Origin: JAFAGX01 sp035623255
GTDB taxonomy: Bacteria > Acidobacteriota > Terriglobia > Terriglobales > Acidobacteriaceae
NCBI GenBank assembly: GCA_035623255.1
Contig: DASPTU010000003.1
Span: forward strand, 1-64,000
Reading direction: 5' to 3'
Length of the DNA stretch: 64,000 nucleotides
Shown piece by piece: positions 58,934 to 64,000 of this stretch (its first letter is position 1; every line of letters begins with the position of its first letter). A program made the position numbers and the translations under genes. Under the pieces are notes generated by a model. The model saw only the letters and a list, made by a program, of their open reading frames with translations. It ran no database searches and was not told the DNA's origin.

Positions 58934-60244
58934 ATGCAGCCTGCTTCACATCGTCTTTCTTCCGCGTTACTGATGGTGTTCTGCTTGTCGTCAGTAGTCA
59001 AGGCGGTAGCTGATCCTGTGCCACTCAAGCGGGTGGTGGAACTTGCCCTGACTCACAGCACGAGCGCCGCCTCGGCCGAGGCCATGGCGCAACGTGCTTA
59101 CTCCAGCTATCGCGAAACCAAAAATCAGTATCTTCCGACGCTGGTGGTTGGCTCGGGGTTGGGATACACCCAGGGCTATCCGTTGAGCCTGGAAGGCTCG
59201 GCGCCTTCTATTGTCAACACCACCGCACAATCCACCGTTTTTAATGCGGCACTGCGGGATTTCGTGCGCGAATCACGCACGCAGTGGCAAGCCACCACGG
59301 TTCGCAGCAAGGACGAACGCGATCAACTGATCCAGGACACGGTTCTGAGCTATGCCGAACTCAACAAATGGGAGTCGCTTCTGGCTCATCTGGGCGAAGA
59401 GTACTCAGCAGCTCTGAAAATGGAGCAACTGGTCAACGAACGAATCCAGGCAGGGGTGGATAGTCCGCAAGCACGAACCCAGGCGCGGCTGAACACCGCC
59501 CGAGTGTACCTGCACCTTTCACAAGCGCAGGGCTCGATTGACGTGTTGCGGGCGCGGCTTTCAGAATTTACGGGACTGCGTGCCGCTTCTATTGAGACAA
59601 TGGCAGACTCGATTCCCGCACTGCCGGAAGTTAAACAAGACGAGAACCTGATAGCAAGGGCGCTCGAGGTAAGCCCCGCAGTGCAGATTGCCAGCCTGAA
59701 CGCTACGGCTCTGAGTTTCCATGCCCGGGCGGAACATCGCACTATGTGGCCGACGCTCGACTTCGCAGCACAATACGCTTTGCTGGCCAGTTTTAACAAT
59801 TACCAGCGCTTTTTTCAGAAGGGCACTTTCCAGTCGAACAATGCGAGCATTGGAGGAGTTATCCGTTTCCCATTTTTTAGCCCTACGCAACGGGCCGCCG
59901 CGCGGGCTGCGGATTTTGACGCACTGCGGGCCAAGCATGACAGAGAAACAACCAAGGATCAGGTGTCCGAGCAAACCTTGAAATTGCAGCGCTCGGTCGA
60001 ACAGCTTGCTGCCGCACAGGATGTGGCTGATCTGGAGTACGAGATGGCGAAATCGAATCTGGACGCCGTGCAGATCCGCGTCGATTCCGGTACCGCCACT
60101 CTTCACGAAGAAGATGACGCCCGCAATCAGGCCAATGAGCGCTATAACACGCTGCAGGATGCGCGGTTTGACCTACAACGTGCGCGCATTGCCGTACTAC
60201 GTGTTACCGGCGACCTGAGTTCCTGGCTGGGACTTAGCAAGTGA
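58934..60244 (+). CDS. TolC-family outer-membrane channel protein
   Basis: The 436-residue protein has a signal peptide (about 1-27) and two OEP repeats, each with helical hairpins that form the periplasmic tunnel: LALTHSTSAASAEAMAQRAY, RESRTQWQATTVRSKDERDQ and YEMAKSNLDAVQIRVDSGTA. GAGGTGA precedes ATG 58934. It is the third gene of the HlyD-TPR-TolC set and would form the outer-membrane exit duct. Confidence 0.87.
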   Translation: MQPASHRLSSALLMVFCLSSVVKAVADPVPLKRVVELALTHSTSAASAEAMAQRAYSSYRETKNQYLPTLVVGSGLGYTQGYPLSLEGSAPSIVNTTAQSTVFNAALRDFVRESRTQWQATTVRSKDERDQLIQDTVLSYAELNKWESLLAHLGEEYSAALKMEQLVNERIQAGVDSPQARTQARLNTARVYLHLSQAQGSIDVLRARLSEFTGLRAASIETMADSIPALPEVKQDENLIARALEVSPAVQIASLNATALSFHARAEHRTMWPTLDFAAQYALLASFNNYQRFFQKGTFQSNNASIGGVIRFPFFSPTQRAAARAADFDALRAKHDRETTKDQVSEQTLKLQRSVEQLAAAQDVADLEYEMAKSNLDAVQIRVDSGTATLHEEDDARNQANERYNTLQDARFDLQRARIAVLRVTGDLSSWLGLSK

Positions 60245-60398
60245 CGTACACGAAGCCTATTCGCCACTCGACGCATCAAAGACTCCATTCAGGGTAAAAA
60301 TGTGGCCTCTAACTAAATTGCGTAATTAGACTTAACAGAGGATGTACTCCGCCTCTCAGCAGGCACACAAAAGATGCTAGGATAACCAACGAGACAAT

Positions 60399-61877
60399 AT
60401 GCCCTTAAAAACACTGTTTTTGAATCCCCCGTCATTTGAGAATTTTGACGGTGGCGCGGGATCGCGATGGCCGGCTACTCGCGAGATCGAGTCGTACTGG
60501 TACCCAGTGTGGCTGGCGTACCCGGCTGGCATGCTGGAAGGTGCTCGCTTACTGGATGCGCCACCTCATTACGTCTCCGCCGAGGAGACCATAAAGATTG
60601 TCCGTGATTACGAATTCCTGGTCTTGTTTACCAGCACGCCCGGTTTCCCTGGCGATATCCGCCTTGCGCAAAAAATCAAAGATATCAATCCGAACATTAA
60701 GATCGCTTTTGTTGGACCACACGTCAGCGTGTTGCCTGAGAAATCACTGCGCGATTGTTCGGCGATCGATTTTGTAGTCCGTAAAGAGTTTGACTACTCG
60801 ACGGTAGAATTTGCGGAAGGCAAGCCTCTGGATCAAATTCTCGGTGTTTCGTATCGGAAGAACGGGTCGGTTGTGCACAATCCGGATCGCCCTGAGATCC
60901 AGAATCTCGATTCCCTGCCCCATGTGACTGATGTTTACAAGCGAGATTTGGACGTCACGCGGTACAACGTACCTTTTCTGCTTTATCCCTTTGTGTCGCT
61001 ATACACGACCCGCGGCTGTCCTGCCCAGTGCACGTTCTGCCTTTGGCCCCAGACTTTGAGCGGGCACCCGTGGCGAAAGCGCTCGAGCGATGATGTTGCT
61101 CGCGAAATGGCCAAAGCAAAAGAGTATTGGCCGAATGTACGCGAATTCTTCTTTGACGACGACACGTTCAACATCCAGAAAGCGCGCACCATCGAGCTTT
61201 GCTCGAAATTGAAGCCGCTAGGCCTGACCTGGTCCTGCACGTCCCGTGTAACCACAGATTACGAAACCTTGAAGGCTATGAAGGACGCGGGGTGCCGGCT
61301 TCTCATCGTAGGTTTTGAGTCCGGTGATGCCCAAATCCTCAAGAACATTAAAAAGGGAGCGACGGTCGAGCGGGCGCGGCAGTTCACCAAGGATTGTCAC
61401 AAGTTGGGCCTGGTAATTCACGGAGATTTCATTCTTGGACTTCCGGGCGAAACCCGGGACACGATCCGCAACAGCATTCAATTTGCAAAAGAATTGGACG
61501 TTGAGACCATTCAGGTTTCTGTGGCGCACGCCTATCCTGGAACCGAGTTGTACGATTACGCGGTGAAAAACGGATTCATGGTTGCCGAGAACAAGATGGT
61601 GGACGAGGGTGGCCACCAGTTAGCACACATTCAATATCCGGGACTGCCGGCAGAAGAGATTCTGGAAGCAGTGCACCGCTTCTATGACGAATACTATTTC
61701 CGTCCTAAAGCGGTGCTGCGCATTCTGAAAAAAGCTGCCTTTAACGGTGTGGAACGTAAGCGTCTCTACAAAGAGGCGAGGACGTTTCTGAAAACCCGTG
61801 CCATGCGCCACAAGTGGGTTAAAGAGAAGCGCGAGAAGGATCACTCTACAACCGCAGCCGAACCGCTTAAGGCATAG
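60399..61877 (+). CDS. hpnJ: Hopanoid biosynthesis-associated B12-binding radical SAM protein HpnJ
   Basis: The 492-residue protein opens with MPLKTLFLNPPSFENFDGGA and the WYPVWLAYPAGMLEGARLLD block characteristic of HpnJ. A B12-binding Rossmann-like domain covers about 30-130. The radical SAM triad is Cys207, Cys211, Cys214 (YTTRGCPAQCTFCLW). HpnJ is assigned to late modification of the bacteriohopanetetrol side chain, giving the cyclitol-type head group. The two membrane proteins downstream and hpnE on the other strand support a hopanoid locus. Confidence 0.88.
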   Translation: MPLKTLFLNPPSFENFDGGAGSRWPATREIESYWYPVWLAYPAGMLEGARLLDAPPHYVSAEETIKIVRDYEFLVLFTSTPGFPGDIRLAQKIKDINPNIKIAFVGPHVSVLPEKSLRDCSAIDFVVRKEFDYSTVEFAEGKPLDQILGVSYRKNGSVVHNPDRPEIQNLDSLPHVTDVYKRDLDVTRYNVPFLLYPFVSLYTTRGCPAQCTFCLWPQTLSGHPWRKRSSDDVAREMAKAKEYWPNVREFFFDDDTFNIQKARTIELCSKLKPLGLTWSCTSRVTTDYETLKAMKDAGCRLLIVGFESGDAQILKNIKKGATVERARQFTKDCHKLGLVIHGDFILGLPGETRDTIRNSIQFAKELDVETIQVSVAHAYPGTELYDYAVKNGFMVAENKMVDEGGHQLAHIQYPGLPAEEILEAVHRFYDEYYFRPKAVLRILKKAAFNGVERKRLYKEARTFLKTRAMRHKWVKEKREKDHSTTAAEPLKA

Positions 61878-61886
61878 GAAAGCCGC

Positions 61887-62324
61887 GTGACCTTTCGGAA
61901 GTATCTCGTCCTCGCTGGGGTGGCAGTGTTCGCCGTAACCGGCGACTCCTTGGTCTCTCGCGGCATGAAGCAGGTGGGCGGCGTCTCGCTGCATCACCTG
62001 GCAAGCATCATTCTTGTGGTGACGCGTCCCGAGGTTGCTCTAGGGGTTTTGTTTCTATTGGCCTTCCTTGCCTGCTATCTGACGGCGCTCTCCTGGGCCG
62101 ACCTCACCTACGTGCTCCCTACAACCTCTGTCAGTTTTATTCTTTTGACGCTGGTCGCGAAGTTCATCCTTCATGAGAATGTGAGTCCGGCGCGGTGGGC
62201 TGGAGTTCTGATGATTTCGATTGGGGTTGGATTTGTGACTCAAGGTCCGGCTCTCACCGTCCCGCGGCGAAGAGAACCCCATGATCGGGTGGCCGGGCCG
62301 ATTTCGGCGAGGACAGAGTCATGA
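61887..62324 (+). CDS. EamA/SMR-type small membrane protein (1)
   Basis: The 145-residue protein has four hydrophobic segments. The first contains AVTGDSLVSRGMKQVGGVSL, followed by ALSWADLTYVLPTTSVSFIL, as in half-size EamA/SMR proteins such as ArnE. The start is GTG 61887, nine bases after hpnJ. Such half-size proteins often work in pairs and may flip a lipid-linked sugar, which would suit hopanoid head-group synthesis. The transport role is inferred. Confidence 0.78.
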   Translation: MTFRKYLVLAGVAVFAVTGDSLVSRGMKQVGGVSLHHLASIILVVTRPEVALGVLFLLAFLACYLTALSWADLTYVLPTTSVSFILLTLVAKFILHENVSPARWAGVLMISIGVGFVTQGPALTVPRRREPHDRVAGPISARTES

Positions 62325-62701
62325 ACCAGCTCTATCCGTGGGCGGCAGTGGTCTGCATCGTACTGACCTCAACAACCGGCGACGTGCTATTGTCACGCAC
62401 CATGAAACAGGTGGGCGATGTGGGCGAACTGCGACGCCGCTCGGGATTGGCGCACGTGTTGGCGAAGATCCTGCGCAATCCGAATTTTGTGCTGGCAATT
62501 ATGGCCATGGCGACCGCCTTTTATGCAATGCTGTTTGGGCTCTCCTGGGGCGACGTCAGCCTGGTGATTCCCGCATCCACTTCCCTCACCTTTGTCACCA
62601 ACGCAGTAGCGGCCAAAATCTTTCTGCATGAGGCGGTGGATCATCGCCGCTGGGCGGCAGCGGTTTTGGTGGCAGGCGGAGTGATCCTTTTGGCGCTTTG
62701 A
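62321..62701 (+). CDS. EamA/SMR-type small membrane protein (2)
   Basis: The 126-residue protein is a paralogue of the preceding one, with TTGDVLLSRTMKQVGDVGEL, GLSWGDVSLVIPASTSLTFV and HEAVDHRRWAAAVLVAGGVI. The ATG overlaps the previous stop by four bases. The matched pair (ArnE/ArnF-like) probably forms a heterodimeric transporter. It ends three bases before the hpnE stop on the other strand. Confidence 0.78.
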   Translation: MNQLYPWAAVVCIVLTSTTGDVLLSRTMKQVGDVGELRRRSGLAHVLAKILRNPNFVLAIMAMATAFYAMLFGLSWGDVSLVIPASTSLTFVTNAVAAKIFLHEAVDHRRWAAAVLVAGGVILLAL

Positions 62702-62703
62702 AC

Positions 62704-64000
62704 TCACCCAAATAACTGCATAAACCCGCTGGCAGGCAGATCTGGAACGAGGAACTTTGCTTCTTTGCCGACGGCCTTGGTAACAGCTTCCGCGGCGAGA
62801 TATCCGCTGCGCACAGCGCCTTCCATAGTGGCCGGCCACGCAGTGGCGATCCAGTCTCCCGCCAAAAGCACACGCGGCCATATCGTCACAGGACCCGGTC
62901 GGTAAGTGTCGACGCCAGGACACGGAGAGAATGTGGCATTCACTTCCTTTATGACCGTTGATTTCAGCAGCTTGGCATCACCTGCCCGGGGAAAGAATTC
63001 GCCGAGTTCATTCAGGGCCAGCTGGGTGATTTCCGATTTCGACTTTTCGACGAGATTCTTGGATGAGCTCACCACCAGTTCGACATAACTACCGTTTGCG
63101 TTATTTGACGAGAATCCCGTAGCTGGGTTTTTTGCCGGCGAAGTCCCGGCCAGCAGCTTCGATTTGTGGAACATCCACTGAACAGTGCGATCAAGGAGCA
63201 CGGCATGGTCCAGGTCCGTAATCTGGCGGTCAAACCATAGGTGAATGCCGGTAATAGGAGAGGTTTCAAAGTGGCCGAGCTGTGCTCGAAGGGGGTCTGC
63301 GGCTGCGACTTGCGGCAACATTCGCGATAGCACGTCGAACGGAACCGCAAGAATTACAAAGTCAAAGCTGAGTTCCGCACCGCCGGTATAGAGCACGGCA
63401 AAGTCGGTCTCCGGCCGGAAGCAGTCTACCCCGGCCCGAAAACGAATCTCGCCCCCGTGCGCGTGAATGTAATCGCCGGCCGCGCTGTACAGGTCTGTCA
63501 GCGGCACGGTAGGCACACCCATGCGCCCAGCCGTTGCCGACTTTAAGAAAGATTCCCGAATCACCTGCGCGGCGTACGGCACAGACATGCGATCCAGATC
63601 TTCATTCAGCGCACTGACCAGGATCGTCTTCCAGAATCGTTCAATCGCCCGCTCCGTTTGATGGTGGTGGCGTAGCCAGGTCAGGAACGACTCGCCGTTA
63701 TCTCGGGGCGGTCCGGGCGTGAGCGCGGACATGGCGGATGCAATGGCAATCTTATCTCTCAACCCCAAGCACGAGGCGCGCAGAAAGGAAAATGAGTTGT
63801 GAAACGGAGCGGGCAGCACGGAGGATGCAATAGTTGACACTCGCCCGCCGGGCTCGAGAAACGTTAGCCGATCGTACCAGCGAATTTTTCCCTGGACGCC
63901 GAGCCGGTCATAAAACTGTACGAGGTTCGTGCAGCAGCCAAGCAGCACATGCTGGCAATTGTCGACGACCTCGGAGGTTCCCGGGTGTTCATAGGAAGAT
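62704..64000 (-). CDS. hpnE: Hydroxysqualene dehydroxylase HpnE (5' end outside window)
   Basis: The frame is open to the right edge of the window, so the N-terminal FAD-binding GxGxxG region is missing; about 431 residues are visible. The visible start reads SYEHPGTSEVVDNCQHVLLG, then CCTNLVQFYDRLGV and later WPRVLLAGDWIATAWPATME with GAVRSGYLAAEAV, the C-terminal FAD motif of HpnE. HpnE is an FAD-dependent enzyme of hydroxysqualene reduction to squalene, the precursor of hopanoids. HpnC and HpnD would be expected upstream, beyond the window. Confidence 0.9.
   Translation of the reverse strand, partial: SSYEHPGTSEVVDNCQHVLLGCCTNLVQFYDRLGVQGKIRWYDRLTFLEPGGRVSTIASSVLPAPFHNSFSFLRASCLGLRDKIAIASAMSALTPGPPRDNGESFLTWLRHHHQTERAIERFWKTILVSALNEDLDRMSVPYAAQVIRESFLKSATAGRMGVPTVPLTDLYSAAGDYIHAHGGEIRFRAGVDCFRPETDFAVLYTGGAELSFDFVILAVPFDVLSRMLPQVAAADPLRAQLGHFETSPITGIHLWFDRQITDLDHAVLLDRTVQWMFHKSKLLAGTSPAKNPATGFSSNNANGSYVELVVSSSKNLVEKSKSEITQLALNELGEFFPRAGDAKLLKSTVIKEVNATFSPCPGVDTYRPGPVTIWPRVLLAGDWIATAWPATMEGAVRSGYLAAEAVTKAVGKEAKFLVPDLPASGFMQLFG

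Noticed and set aside
1..64000. CRISPR arrays, rRNA operons, prophage or complete insertion sequences
   Set aside because: No regularly spaced direct repeats, no rRNA sequence and no transposase, integrase or phage structural gene were recognised in any frame.

Overview
The window looks like chromosomal DNA from a member of the Acidobacteriota, probably Terriglobia. It is moderately GC-rich. Signs pointing there are a Ser/Thr kinase fused to TolB-type propeller repeats, secreted S9 and M48 peptidases, scattered TadE/TadG pilus proteins, a hopanoid locus, frequent GTG/TTG starts and short dispersed intergenic repeats. This is inference from gene content; no rRNA or tRNA gene was found to confirm it. 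About 62 protein genes are called, mostly in short operons of mixed function. No phage, CRISPR array, complete insertion sequence or origin was seen.

Layout. 0-4 kb: large subunit (cut by the window edge) and FAD/[4Fe-4S] subunit of a molybdenum hydroxylase resembling 4-hydroxybenzoyl-CoA reductase, then an amidohydrolase. 4-11.5 kb: ribA, rhomboid protease, truB, a methyltransferase, an ankyrin membrane protein, a VapBC-type toxin-antitoxin pair, a bifunctional-nuclease-family gene and miaB. 11.6-17 kb: a FUSC-like gene interrupted by an amber codon, a small IPT/TIG lipoprotein, a half-length AI-2E permease, purQ, an outer-membrane barrel, a beta-propeller protein and a Gfo/Idh/MocA oxidoreductase. 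17-27.5 kb: kinase-propeller protein, radical SAM protein, rmuC, an F420/FMN-type oxidoreductase, S9 peptidase, a 55-residue zinc ribbon, an amino-acid permease and a secreted VOC protein. 27.5-32.3 kb: a GcvT-fold aminomethyltransferase divergent from two tandem PYROXD2-like flavoproteins. 32.3-39 kb: queF, a SulP permease, a secreted MetX-like hydrolase, an MFS permease and a glycosyltransferase.

39-46.7 kb: an RsbV/RsbW-type partner-switch pair, a PEGA/OmpA protein, then a notable metal-ion block: a soluble PRC-MgtE_N-CBS protein, a GerW-family protein and an Nramp homologue with altered metal-site motifs. An M48 protease follows. 46.7-53.8 kb: MutT, a GAF/free-Met-sulfoxide-reductase-like protein, a BtuF-like protein without a signal peptide, a NifU-like scaffold, a HAD phosphatase, MocA-like and XdhC-like maturation genes (likely serving molybdenum hydroxylases such as the one at the left edge), an NTF2-like protein, an MDR dehydrogenase and an isolated nuoB. 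53.8-60.2 kb: TadG convergent with two TadE genes, then HlyD-TPR-TolC. 60.4-64 kb: hopanoid genes hpnJ, an EamA/SMR pair and hpnE (cut by the right edge).

Two genome-scale patterns stand out. Near-consensus -10 boxes lie 5-10 bases before several start codons, suggesting leaderless mRNAs. A dispersed repeat with the core GTCATCC(C/T)GAG sits just after stop codons, nearly always in the same orientation relative to the gene.
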